In this document: in pieces, positions 1-9,943 of the stretch | Numbering within the stretch: the stretch's first letter is position 1 | Layout of the letters: every line of letters begins with the position of its first letter | Assembly: GCA_022448645.1 (NCBI GenBank) | Contig: JAKVBZ010000053.1 | Coordinates: forward strand, 1-36,352 | From: Pirellulaceae bacterium | Lineage (GTDB): Bacteria; Planctomycetota; Planctomycetia; Pirellulales; Pirellulaceae | Reading direction: 5' to 3' | DNA: 36,352 bases | Made by a program: the position numbers and the translations under genes | Notes under the pieces: model-generated | Told to the model about the DNA's origin: nothing | Database searches by the model: none | What the model saw: the letters and a program-made list of their open reading frames with translations, nothing else

Positions 1-448
1 TGTTCCAGATTGTGGCCAAAAAGCAAAGGGGAAATCGGACCAGTCAACTTATCCAGGTCCAGCGTTAACAAGGTGGTGTCAGTCATAACGCAGATTGTAG
101 CAGGAAGAGGGCCATGCTTATATCATGCGAGACAAAAGCCTGGTGACATCCCACAATGACTGCGAAAACAAACGGCCACACTTTCACGTTGCCCCATGTC
201 GATCCTGTGGTGCGCGACGATAGGCCACAGGCGTATGCTGGCATAGCCCAAACGACCCAACGGTACCCGGAGCTCCGAAGTATCATCTGCCCAAGGGCAA
301 GGAGCTCCGAAGTATCATCTGCCCAAGGGCAATATGTGAATTTGGCACAACTTCAACACTGATGCATCGGGGCATCCAAACGAAACAATCCTCATGTAAC
401 GTCCGTTCAGCTGCTTCAGAATATGCTCTGCAGAGAATTCGAAAACCC
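1..448. other. Left-edge non-coding stretch
   Basis: No convincing gene is visible here. The open frames are short, overlap each other on both strands and resemble no family I know. The only clear structure is a perfect 32-bp tandem duplication, listed separately. The stretch lies downstream of the minus-strand hydrolase, so it may carry that gene's 3' end. I saw no clear hairpin followed by a T-run. Confidence 0.5.
269..332. repeat. Perfect 32-bp tandem duplication
   Basis: Two head-to-tail identical copies occupy 269-300 and 301-332, each beginning GGAGCTCCGAAG and ending CCCAAGGGCAA. There are only two copies and no spacer, so this is a recent tandem duplication, not a CRISPR array. It lies outside any gene I can support. 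Confidence 0.9.
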
Positions 449-1342
449 TCAGTCGCCCGTATCCACGACGACCGCCAAGGCGTCGTCTTGCAACACACGT
501 GAAAAGCTACGCAAGCAGACGACCAGCCCAGTAGCGTCTGACGGTACGGTCATCACCTGATCACCCAATACGTCAGAAACCGTACCCAACGGCTGGCCTG
601 CTTCGACAGAACCACCAAGTTCTACCTGAGGCTCGAATAACCCGTTGATGGGTGCCGGATTACGAATCTGTAGATAACCCGCATTGGGACGATTATCCTC
701 AACCACATACTGGACTCGCGAGGCTGGCTGTTCATGGTCCATCATGTCGAGTTCGCGCATCACGTTGAGGCAACCGTCAAAATAGTCTTGAACACCCTCT
801 GGATGACACAACCCGGAACCAAGATATTCAGCGTAGATGGCCGGCACGTTCGCATCTCGGGCGACCGAGAGTGACCGCCCGTCCAAAGTTCCGTTCGTGC
901 CCCAGACAAACGGCAAATTGAACGCTTTCGCCATACGTCTCTGCACATCCAGTGTCTCCTGATTGGCAACCAGGGAATAACCAGAAAGTGGAAACACATC
1001 CATAATATTGCCACCGGTATGCAAATCGATGTAATAATCTGACGTGCGAATCAACTCGCTCAGAGCATGTCCTACTTGTTCTGTCACGGAACCGTTGGGG
1101 TCTCCTGGACAGATGCGAGCCAGGTCAAGTCCATCTTCGGCGGTTCTTTGGCCGTGCATGAACGCTGCTTCGTTCACTACCGGCACCAGCGTCACCGTGC
1201 CACGAAGCTGTGACGCCGACACCGTCTTCATGAGTCGCCGTATGGCGACCATCGGTTCGAATTCATCACCGTGGACTCCTCCCGTAATCAGTAAATGTGG
1301 CCCATCGTTATCGCCTTGGATTCTCTTGGATTGAAGTTTCAT
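449..1342 (-). CDS. Succinylglutamate desuccinylase/aspartoacylase-family zinc hydrolase
   Basis: Predicted zinc carboxypeptidase-fold (M14, AspA/AstE type) hydrolase of about 297 residues. Family members remove an acyl group from an N-acyl amino acid or a related amide. What is visible: a GGVHGDE motif supplying the first zinc ligands (H24, E27), the second ligand in DLHTGG (H108), and the likely catalytic glutamate in the YAEYLG segment (E172). After about residue 215 comes a beta-rich tail with GQPLG and VPSDATGLV motifs, as in the C-terminal beta domain of this family. I chose the ATG at 1340-1342 over an in-frame start 18 residues upstream because the family normally begins just before the first beta strand. 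No strong ribosome site precedes either start. There is no signal peptide, so it is probably cytoplasmic. The substrate cannot be inferred; AspA-, AstE- and ectoine-deacetylase (DoeB)-like activities are all possible. Confidence 0.87.
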   Translation of the reverse strand: MKLQSKRIQGDNDGPHLLITGGVHGDEFEPMVAIRRLMKTVSASQLRGTVTLVPVVNEAAFMHGQRTAEDGLDLARICPGDPNGSVTEQVGHALSELIRTSDYYIDLHTGGNIMDVFPLSGYSLVANQETLDVQRRMAKAFNLPFVWGTNGTLDGRSLSVARDANVPAIYAEYLGSGLCHPEGVQDYFDGCLNVMRELDMMDHEQPASRVQYVVEDNRPNAGYLQIRNPAPINGLFEPQVELGGSVEAGQPLGTVSDVLGDQVMTVPSDATGLVVCLRSFSRVLQDDALAVVVDTGD

Positions 1343-1822
1343 GTCGGTGGAAATTGAGAAAAAGATTGCAGGTTGGTGACAAGAAAACAACGACACGGTC
1401 GTTTACTTTTTACGGTGACCCCTGCTCGGCATTCATTTTTTATAACTAGCACCAAGGACCTGGCTAGTTCTAAGCCTGTGATTGAACACGGAACATCGTT
1501 TAATCCGGTGCACCTTTTGTCGTCCACAAAACCAACACCGTCAATCCCCTTGTCGTGTTGCCGTGTAAATACTCTCCACGTAGCGGATCTCTCACAAACG
1601 TGTGGTAAGAGAATTGTTTTCCACGCGGGTCCCATCTCCCTACCCCTGTAGGGCGCAGACGCGACAGCGGAAGATGCGTTGTTCGAGACCCGTCCGACAA
1701 AACAGTTCCGATCAAGCCCTCTCCTCGCTTCGCTCGGCCCTCTTCAAAGAAGAGTAAAATAACGGATACAACTTATTCTGGCGGCATCGCGCATTTGCTG
1801 AATCCGACGTACATCTTTACGT
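1343..1822. other. Intergenic region with small hairpins
   Basis: This 480-bp gap lies between two minus-strand genes, so it contains the 3' end of the giant surface-protein gene and the 5' region of the hydrolase. Two small inverted repeats are visible: CCCTAC/GTAGGG with a 4-nt loop (1638-1653) and CTCTTC/GAAGAG with a 3-nt loop (1740-1754). Neither has a convincing T-run on the minus strand, so calling them terminators would be a guess. The frames present show no recognisable protein. Confidence 0.4.
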
Positions 1823-4800
1823 CTATGATTCGAACCAGAGGATACGTTTTTTCTGCCGGCTCGCCGAATAGTTGCTGAAGAAAGCATCCGTAACCACGGC
1901 GCGTTGTGCCTGATAATTCCCCAGAACCTCCGTTTCTGAAGTTCCCACATCTTTCGTCGCCATCACCTCATCCACGCTAGTCAAAACGTCGCTTCCGAAT
2001 CGAGCCAAAACGTCTGCTGGAAATTCCCTGGGATCGAAAATCGGTCCGGACTCCGCGAATGCACTTTGCTGATGATGGACAGCGGATACGCTACCAACCC
2101 CGACGCTCACCAGGCCGTCATTGATGAGGTTACCTTGCACCACACCATTTAGTTGAGCCGTCGCCCCGGCCGAAACGCTGACGTCTTGGGTGGTGCCACC
2201 AGCTGTGAGCACGAAGGTGCCTTCATAGATTGTCCAGTCCGGCGAGCTACCACCTACTGCCAAGGTGCCCATCCCGTTCTTGGCGAAATCGCTACCGGCA
2301 AGATGCGAGTCGACGCGGGCGGTGATGTCATGCACGACCGACACCGTATTCCCCGTGAGGGTCAATGTGTTGCCCGACAACACATAGCTGTCCTCGAACG
2401 TCAGCGAATGAACGGTGCGATTCCCTCCTAATTCAATCGTGCCAACACTGGGTGCCGACAGAAAGTAGATTTCATCAAATGGTGCCGCATTGGCTGGTTG
2501 CGTGTCAACGCTGCCAGCATTCGACCAGTTATTCGCGTCCGTCCAACTTGTTCCGTCTCCGGTGCCTCCCGTAACAGAATCACCATTCCAATGAGCCACA
2601 CCCGCCGAGGCTGCAAGGTACGTGCCCGGGGTGGGTCCTGACGCCACCCAACTGGAAACCATGTTCCCGTAGGCACTGGGCGCCAGGCGGTGGAGCGAGT
2701 CACCATCGGCGTCAGAGCTGACGGGCCAAGGCGCTACATCATCGTAGACGACCTGGTCGCTCAGATAATAGGAAAAACTACTCGAACCAGGTTCCAGGAC
2801 GTCATTCTTTAACTCCAGATTGATTTTTTCTCCACCGTCATCTAACACATCGCCCAACTGCCAGGGCCCAAACAGCCTCACCGAACCATCGATACCATAT
2901 GCCGACCGAAACGCTGTATCCTGAGCCGTATTCAACAGCGGATCGAAGTCGACCAGGACCACTGCTTCACCTGGCGCGATCGTTGCAGCTGGTAGCATCT
3001 GGTCGACGGCTTGGTTAACGCGCCAGTCGGCCAGTTGAACCGAGGCCGAGGTGGCGTTCACCAGTTCTAAAAACTCCATACCAGCATCGGGACCCGGAGG
3101 ATTGTAGTGCACTTCACTGAGAATCAACTCAGAAACACGATGCACCCTGTTCTCGGATCCCAGGCTGGGCTCCACCAAAGGCACCAGATCACTGTCGGGA
3201 TCGGCATTCGGAAACCGTCCCATCGTCGTATTGGCAAAGGTCGCCGAAAATTCAACGCGGTCCTCAAACTTATCAGGCCGCCCCAACGCGTCTACCGAAA
3301 GCAGCCACACGTCGTCTCCGAAACTGCTGAGCGCGAAATCTGTTGTGTTTGCACCTCCGCCCGGATTGAAATCGCCTTCGTCGAGAAGCAAATAACTATT
3401 GGCCGCAATCGTTGTATTTACGGGAAAGCTGTATTGAAAAAGGTCATCATTGGAATCGCTTAAAAACCAACCTGAGACATCTACCGTAGAACCTGTCGTA
3501 TTGATCAGCTCAATCGTATCTTGGGCGGGCAGAGTGCTATTCGCCAAGACTTCGTTTACCAAAACATCCGCTGCAGGAGCGCTGCCCACGCTTGCTGGTG
3601 ACCCGCCAAAATCAATACTGCTGTTCCAATTCGTTGGATCTTGGTAGTTCCCGGATGTACTCACAGCCTCCAAGCTGCTCCCGGTCCCATCAGCACGTTC
3701 CGGCCAGCCGTTACCGTCATCGTAGTCAAATTGCTGGATGGTGGTTCCGGTATTGTCGAGCAACGTGATTCGTTCGCCGCCGTTACTTAATTTCCCGCCA
3801 TATTCACCGCTATCCCCCCCCGCACCGTCATCGCCCAGCGCAATGCGTGGCTCCGTCCCGAACCGCGACCAAAATGCCGCCACGTCTTGGACAACAACCA
3901 TTCGTTCTTGGGCGTTCAACGTTTGGGCAGCGAATTCAAAAACAACACCTTGCATTTCTCCGCCAACGTCGACTTCTACTAATTTAACTCCCTGCAAATC
4001 GATCGGCTGCGAACCGTCGTTCACCAACTCGATAAATTCATAGTCATCGTTGTCGACGTTCGGTTCGCCAAACTGAGGCAGACTATCGTGGGGATTGTAG
4101 TGCAATTCGGTAATGCGCAAATCCTGTTGACTCGGCGCGCCCGCTGTAGTGTGGACGGTGATACTATCCGAGGCAATGAGGTTACCTTGATAGTCATATC
4201 CCTCCAGATGAAAAGCATTCTCACCATGAGAAAGACCCAAGTCGATTTGCCAGGTGTCATCGTCAATCCAATCCATTTGCAACGGTTCCGCCTGACCGGC
4301 GATAAAAATGTCTTTCACTCGATACCAGGCATTGCCACTCAAGGTAACCGTTGATGTTCCTACCGTGAAATTTTCGCCTCCATGGGTGGTGATCTCAAAG
4401 GGAATCGCGACGGGCAATTGCGACAGTACATAGGCTGTCCTCTGTTCGATGTACGTCTGAGGAGACGCATAGTCCACCGTAGTGAAGATCGACGACAGGT
4501 GGCTTCCGATCGGTGTCATCACGGAGGCATTGAACGTGGTGTCGATCAAATCGTGCAGATGCCCATAAGTCCGCCTCAGGTTACCCGGCAGCTGCACGAC
4601 CTTAGCCAAATTGGTGTTGCCCGTGATGGTACTGTTGATCGGTACTTGAAAACTTTCGTCCACATCCCACGGCAAAGCAATGACTTTATTGTCCGACGGT
4701 CGCGCGTAGAAAAAGACATTGTGCCGTTCGGAATTATTGGGGTCGTGCACCAATGGCTGACTATAAAAATCACGATTGCCAAACAAACGCGCAGAAGCAA

Positions 4801-7800
4801 ACACACGCAACCATTGATCTACATCCATCACTTCCTTGGTTGCATCATCCAATGCCTGTCCAGTCAAACTGAATGCCTGGTTCAGATCAACCATACGATC
4901 GTAATCGTCGCGCCAGCGATTGTTCTTAATGAGCCAGCTCCAGCGATAGGCTTCTTTGTCGCTTCCGCGATCTTGAATATCCATCGCCACGATCTCTTTT
5001 TCGAATAGCATTCCGTCAGAGCCGTTTGTAAACTGCGAATCGAGATACACGTCGTCGTAACGTGCCATACGAATCTGGGCGAAACCTGTGCGATCGCCAC
5101 CTGGCCAGACGTAAAAGATCATGTCGCTGTAAAACGCTGGAATCCCAGTCGTGCGTAAATACAACTGACGCGTGAATGTTTCGTTCAGATTATTGCGATC
5201 CACAGTAAGCGTGTCGTGGACTCCACGAAACAGATGATCAGCGTTAAATCGAATATTGTAACCGACCGAAATCGTCCCCCTCGACGCACCCCCACTGACA
5301 CGCACGTCGACGTCGTAGTACACCTCTGACTCATTCACAATCACCGTTGCCCCTTGCCGCTGATTGCTCAGCGCGTTCGCAGATGAATGCAATGTCGAAA
5401 TGTCTGATCCCGTCAAGATGATCCGCAGGTTGTGAAGGTTGCCTGATTGAGCCTGATTGTCTTCGACGATGAACATCGCCCGTGAATCCGGCCCTGCAGC
5501 TGGAAACATCGTCATAGCTCCCAATCCATCAGTCGCTTCCACGTAAAATTGGACACTGCCGGAAGCTTGTGGAGGAATTGTCCCCGCATAGGTGCCATCC
5601 GAATTCGAGGTCATGGTGGTCGTCTGGTACGAACCACCGTTGACACTCCATTGAAGACGTACCGAGGCTATTCCATCTGGATCTTCAGTACTGACGGTCA
5701 CCGTCACGGAATCAGAACTGGATGGAACGATTGGCGAATGATGCATGTCGTGCATCGTCGGTCCGAGATTGTTGACAAACGTCGAGTTGACGGATCCTGG
5801 AGTTCCGTTGGGCCCTGGCAGGTCGATGCGCGTTGTTCCTGGTAGTCTGTGACCGCTGACAAAAGTGTGTACCAGATTCGTTCCGGTCACCCATCGTGCC
5901 CGAAACGAAATCTCATGTTCGATGAATGAACTCGTTGACGCAATGGATTTGCGCAGTTGATTGTGATTGTCGGTCATATGAGCCGAAGCAGTCAGCTGCA
6001 ACACTTGGTTCCCTGCATCATCCGGGTCGGTGATCACTTCGACCCGATGGGTCCCCTGAATCAACCAACTGCCCAGTCCGGACTCGAAGTTCCCGCCGCT
6101 GAATAGCTCGGTCGCGACACCGTCCGGGTCGGCAACGACGCGAATATCGTCCAACAGCACAGTGCCTTCGTCGAGCAACCCTAAATGGAAGGTGCCACTA
6201 CCAATGCTGGGAGTCCCACGATAGCGATAGGTTTTCCAGGTTGTACGAGTCGCTTCATCGCTCGCCACCCAAGCGCCGGCATGAGCGTTATCTGCTCGGG
6301 GATCCTGTAGCTCGAGACTCGAACCACCGCCATCTGCGAACTTGGGCCAAGGTTTGTTTTCATAGTAGTGGACCTCGTCGGCCAAATTTCCGTTTTGGTC
6401 AATCAGCGTTATTCGTTCTTCACGATTGCTCAGACGGCCAGAATAATCACCCAGGATGGTGGCATTGGGGAAATGGGTTTGTAACCTGGCGGAGTCCTGC
6501 GCAACGACTAAATAGCTTGCGGGATCCAGCGTTGTTCCAGGAGGGAACGTATAGTCAACTGCATCCTGAATCCGCCAATTGGACAGGTCCACGGACGTGG
6601 CGCCTCGATTGTACAGCTCCAACCAATCACCAACCTGCAGCGTCGTCGTCAAATCCAAGTTGGGAAGCATGAAGAAGTCAGAATCGGCCGCACTGACGTT
6701 CAAACCATGGATGGCCAAGACGTTCAATCCGGTCATCAATTGATCTAGATGAGCGGATATGTCGATCACTTCAAAATCGGAAATCGCTTGCCCTGTGCCA
6801 GCGGCCGTTGAGTTGAAATCGACAACGGCGGGCGCATTACGACGCGCCACTTCAGTCCCGTTCAGATAGGCGACGAAACCATCATCGTATTTCATTCCAA
6901 GGCTCAACGTAGCTTGCTCAGCTGGCCCCGGTGGTGCAGCCATAAACTCAAATCGAGTGTAGATGGACCCGTTGACACCTACCAAGTCCGCTTCAACATC
7001 GGTGGAGACGAGCGGTGAAATGACCGATCCGGCATCAAACTGAAATGTGCCAGCGCTATAGTAATTGACGGACCCTGAATCGACTAACGACGGAAACGAT
7101 CCTGGCGTGAATCCAAGGCGGCTCGATCCGACGAACGAAATGACACCATTTCCATCATCAAGCGTCTTGAATGCTGCGCCAGGTCCTCCGAAGCCTCCAT
7201 GCCCCACCGGTTCCGCTGAACCATAACCATATGCCGCAATCGAATAATCTCCAGGAACTAGTTCGATGGGAACGGTCAACGGCTTGAAACGATTACTGTC
7301 GACAAGCGTACCGGTGTCGCCAGGAAGGAACACCATGTCGGCGATTTTGTTACCGCTATTTCCATGACGGCTCCATAATTCGGCGGTAAGCGTGCGCGAC
7401 AGCCCATTGGCTCCACTGTCAAAAACCCCTAGATGGGTCACGCTGATAGTGGAATTAACTACGAAGTCGTGGCCAAACGACTGGCTTCCCGAAAAGGATC
7501 CAGACGCCCCCGTCAAGTTACCATAAGCGACGACTCCACTAGCGGCACCCGATTCAAAGCCGATACCCGATGGACCGGAGGCCCACGAACTGTCGTCGAA
7601 CAAGGGTAAATGCCAACTATCTCCCAACGTATCATCGGATGGCACGAGATACGTAGCATCAGCTCCAGACTCCACCACTCTAGATGTGACGGATCCAATC
7701 CCGTCCGGAAGACTGATTGCAGGATTATTTAACTCGGCATAGGGATGGTACATGATCTCGTTGATGACAATCTCATCATGGAAATCAAAAAGATTGCTGG

Positions 7801-9943
7801 CGCCAAACGTCGCCTGGTCCGGGAAATACCACGGTCCTGTTCCGTCGGGAAATCGACCGCGGGACAAACTGTCTACCGTCATCGCGTCGATAACTTCTCG
7901 CCGATCCGGTGTGTACAAGAACAATCTGGCACCAGGCGTTGGTGTGAACCCGATTTGACTTGCTGTCAAAGACACAAAGTCTCCCGGCTGCAACGTCTGA
8001 GACGGCAACACGAAACTGCCGCTGCCTTCCGACTCCTCCAGCACGTATCCTGCCATGTCGAAACTAGTGTTTCCATGGTTCATCAACTCGACCTGAAACG
8101 GAGCCGCCGTTACAGCAGACAGTTCGTTGAGGGTCAGGCCTGCTGAAGACGGTGGAGTCTTTACGTTGAGAACCGCCCCAAACACGGCATCCTCATCATC
8201 ACCACTTTCCTGGCCTGGCACAGCATTTAAAAATTCACCGGGAGACAAAGCGCCATTGGTGAGACGAATTTCATCGAATCGCGCATTCAGGCTATTGGCG
8301 TCCGACCGACCGGCAATCAACCAGCCATTGTCTATATTAGGAAGCGGGGCCGTAGTGGTTCGGCTACTCAGAGGCACCAGCGCACCGTCGACGTACCAAT
8401 TCCAAGTAAAGTTTGCGTCCCCCGTGTCAAACGGAGTATTGTCGTGCCGAACAATGGCGATGTGATGCCACGTGTTCAGAGACAGGGGTGTATGATTGTA
8501 CGCATTGCCCATGGAATAGGGTCCGCCCGTATCGGGGGCTCGATAATCGCCACCAATTTGGCGCGCAGCGTCACCGGACCCGATATTCCAAAACAGGTTG
8601 AAGCGATCTGCGTCCGCGCCACCCGTTCTTGACCAAAACATCGCTGAGTGGCCCGTGTCAGCTGGTACGTTCATGTACCATTCCAGCGTCGCGTCGCCAA
8701 CGGCTCCACCCACCGCTGGATGGTGAAACAAAAATGGCGTGCCGGAAATCCTTGCAAGTCCCCCGACCAGGTTGACACTGCGAGTGTTGGCTGCACCCGT
8801 TTGCGGAACCGTTGCTACTGGCACGCTGGTAGACGAAGTTCCACCAAGCCTAAAACCATGCGAATGGCCGGAAACGTCATCCATGATTGAAATTCCGGCA
8901 TTTTCAAACCGATAGTACGCGACCGTTTCCTTACCGACGGCGGCCGAGTCCACCTGATGCAGTTCTACGGCCAAAACATTCGTTCCTATCACCAAACTGC
9001 TACTCGGAATGGAAATGAGCGCATTTTGTGAAGCATCGTCAACTTCGGTCAACGCATGAGTGTCAAACGAAATCGTTCCCAATGGCATGTTTTCACGGTG
9101 TATTTCAGTACCGTTCAAGTACACGACAGCTCCGTCATCCACAACCAGGCTCAATTCCAGCGCAGCGGTCGCCGGGTCGCCATGAAAGGTAAACGAATTT
9201 CGAAAATAGTATGTATTGTGAGCAGGATTCAGTGGCGTGTTCTTCGGACCTGGCAACGGATCGTCTTCATCGAAAAACAACCCCGACCCCACGCTCCAGG
9301 CAGTGTCATTGAAACCTGCATTCCTCCATGAAGTTCCCAAATCGAGTCCCAAGTCATGGTATCGCCAGTCGGAATCAAGTGTCACGAAGTTCGTGGTGAC
9401 AACGTCCATTTCGTTACCCGTCCCGGGCGTCCCGTCAACTCCCAAACTGGACGACCAGTTTTCTGGTGGTACGGATGCCAAGTTGGCCGAAATCTTTGCC
9501 AGGGATGTGCCTGAACCATCCGGTGCCACCGGCCAAGGTGCACTATCTCCATAATCGATCGAATCCATGATTCGATGGTTGGGATCACGCAACTCGACGA
9601 GCTCACCAGCGTTGCTCAAAGAGAGATCGTACGGACCCAGGGCGTTCGCAAACCCGGTTGCCGATTGCAGCTGCGACGGAGACTCTGAAACCACTAAGAA
9701 ACCGCCGCTGGGAATCGACGTCCCGCTCGGAAAGTCGAACGTGATCCCTCCCTGCAGCGACCAACCGGACAGATCCATGTCATATGACATTTGATTGTAC
9801 AGCTCGAGCCATTCCGGCATGCCGCTGTTGTCAGCCGGGTGGTACATCAGCTCGTTAAACACCACCGTGCTATCCAACACGAATCGGGGTTCCAGCCATT
9901 CCACTCGGGATTGTCGTTGACGAGTCCGATCGTTGTGGTTCAC
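1823..9943 (-). CDS. Giant lamin-tail-domain / CotH-kinase-like surface protein (2706 aa)
   Basis: Very large modular protein with a GTG start. Residues 13-25 contain LEPRFVLDS, like the short planctomycete extracellular (Planc_extracel) motif; no classical hydrophobic signal peptide follows. Rough domain order: lamin-tail domain (LTD) at 28-170; a jelly-roll-like region at 185-330 with WR, LNGTEIHRENMP and GTNVLAVELHQ motifs; a LamG/concanavalin-like domain at about 355-575; LTD near 605-720; a split LTD whose halves sit near 725 (INEIMYHP) and 1105 (DWLELYNRG); a CotH-kinase-like region at about 1500-1850, with RVSGGASRG and ALPWDVDESF as its conserved-looking segments; further LTDs near 1942, 2127 and 2274; and an autotransporter-type beta-strand module from about 2450. 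CotH family members can phosphorylate proteins; catalysis here is inferred. LTD+CotH proteins are frequent in planctomycetes and Verrucomicrobia. There is no PEP-CTERM tail; the protein ends in a basic/aromatic stretch. Probably secreted or surface-bound. Confidence 0.88.
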   Translation of the reverse strand: MNHNDRTRQRQSRVEWLEPRFVLDSTVVFNELMYHPADNSGMPEWLELYNQMSYDMDLSGWSLQGGITFDFPSGTSIPSGGFLVVSESPSQLQSATGFANALGPYDLSLSNAGELVELRDPNHRIMDSIDYGDSAPWPVAPDGSGTSLAKISANLASVPPENWSSSLGVDGTPGTGNEMDVVTTNFVTLDSDWRYHDLGLDLGTSWRNAGFNDTAWSVGSGLFFDEDDPLPGPKNTPLNPAHNTYYFRNSFTFHGDPATAALELSLVVDDGAVVYLNGTEIHRENMPLGTISFDTHALTEVDDASQNALISIPSSSLVIGTNVLAVELHQVDSAAVGKETVAYYRFENAGISIMDDVSGHSHGFRLGGTSSTSVPVATVPQTGAANTRSVNLVGGLARISGTPFLFHHPAVGGAVGDATLEWYMNVPADTGHSAMFWSRTGGADADRFNLFWNIGSGDAARQIGGDYRAPDTGGPYSMGNAYNHTPLSLNTWHHIAIVRHDNTPFDTGDANFTWNWYVDGALVPLSSRTTTAPLPNIDNGWLIAGRSDANSLNARFDEIRLTNGALSPGEFLNAVPGQESGDDEDAVFGAVLNVKTPPSSAGLTLNELSAVTAAPFQVELMNHGNTSFDMAGYVLEESEGSGSFVLPSQTLQPGDFVSLTASQIGFTPTPGARLFLYTPDRREVIDAMTVDSLSRGRFPDGTGPWYFPDQATFGASNLFDFHDEIVINEIMYHPYAELNNPAISLPDGIGSVTSRVVESGADATYLVPSDDTLGDSWHLPLFDDSSWASGPSGIGFESGAASGVVAYGNLTGASGSFSGSQSFGHDFVVNSTISVTHLGVFDSGANGLSRTLTAELWSRHGNSGNKIADMVFLPGDTGTLVDSNRFKPLTVPIELVPGDYSIAAYGYGSAEPVGHGGFGGPGAAFKTLDDGNGVISFVGSSRLGFTPGSFPSLVDSGSVNYYSAGTFQFDAGSVISPLVSTDVEADLVGVNGSIYTRFEFMAAPPGPAEQATLSLGMKYDDGFVAYLNGTEVARRNAPAVVDFNSTAAGTGQAISDFEVIDISAHLDQLMTGLNVLAIHGLNVSAADSDFFMLPNLDLTTTLQVGDWLELYNRGATSVDLSNWRIQDAVDYTFPPGTTLDPASYLVVAQDSARLQTHFPNATILGDYSGRLSNREERITLIDQNGNLADEVHYYENKPWPKFADGGGSSLELQDPRADNAHAGAWVASDEATRTTWKTYRYRGTPSIGSGTFHLGLLDEGTVLLDDIRVVADPDGVATELFSGGNFESGLGSWLIQGTHRVEVITDPDDAGNQVLQLTASAHMTDNHNQLRKSIASTSSFIEHEISFRARWVTGTNLVHTFVSGHRLPGTTRIDLPGPNGTPGSVNSTFVNNLGPTMHDMHHSPIVPSSSDSVTVTVSTEDPDGIASVRLQWSVNGGSYQTTTMTSNSDGTYAGTIPPQASGSVQFYVEATDGLGAMTMFPAAGPDSRAMFIVEDNQAQSGNLHNLRIILTGSDISTLHSSANALSNQRQGATVIVNESEVYYDVDVRVSGGASRGTISVGYNIRFNADHLFRGVHDTLTVDRNNLNETFTRQLYLRTTGIPAFYSDMIFYVWPGGDRTGFAQIRMARYDDVYLDSQFTNGSDGMLFEKEIVAMDIQDRGSDKEAYRWSWLIKNNRWRDDYDRMVDLNQAFSLTGQALDDATKEVMDVDQWLRVFASARLFGNRDFYSQPLVHDPNNSERHNVFFYARPSDNKVIALPWDVDESFQVPINSTITGNTNLAKVVQLPGNLRRTYGHLHDLIDTTFNASVMTPIGSHLSSIFTTVDYASPQTYIEQRTAYVLSQLPVAIPFEITTHGGENFTVGTSTVTLSGNAWYRVKDIFIAGQAEPLQMDWIDDDTWQIDLGLSHGENAFHLEGYDYQGNLIASDSITVHTTAGAPSQQDLRITELHYNPHDSLPQFGEPNVDNDDYEFIELVNDGSQPIDLQGVKLVEVDVGGEMQGVVFEFAAQTLNAQERMVVVQDVAAFWSRFGTEPRIALGDDGAGGDSGEYGGKLSNGGERITLLDNTGTTIQQFDYDDGNGWPERADGTGSSLEAVSTSGNYQDPTNWNSSIDFGGSPASVGSAPAADVLVNEVLANSTLPAQDTIELINTTGSTVDVSGWFLSDSNDDLFQYSFPVNTTIAANSYLLLDEGDFNPGGGANTTDFALSSFGDDVWLLSVDALGRPDKFEDRVEFSATFANTTMGRFPNADPDSDLVPLVEPSLGSENRVHRVSELILSEVHYNPPGPDAGMEFLELVNATSASVQLADWRVNQAVDQMLPAATIAPGEAVVLVDFDPLLNTAQDTAFRSAYGIDGSVRLFGPWQLGDVLDDGGEKINLELKNDVLEPGSSSFSYYLSDQVVYDDVAPWPVSSDADGDSLHRLAPSAYGNMVSSWVASGPTPGTYLAASAGVAHWNGDSVTGGTGDGTSWTDANNWSNAGSVDTQPANAAPFDEIYFLSAPSVGTIELGGNRTVHSLTFEDSYVLSGNTLTLTGNTVSVVHDITARVDSHLAGSDFAKNGMGTLAVGGSSPDWTIYEGTFVLTAGGTTQDVSVSAGATAQLNGVVQGNLINDGLVSVGVGSVSAVHHQQSAFAESGPIFDPREFPADVLARFGSDVLTSVDEVMATKDVGTSETEVLGNYQAQRAVVTDAFFSNYSASRQKKRILWFES

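Noticed and set aside
269..332. Possible CRISPR-like repeat
   Set aside because: Only two copies joined directly with no spacers, and no cas genes.
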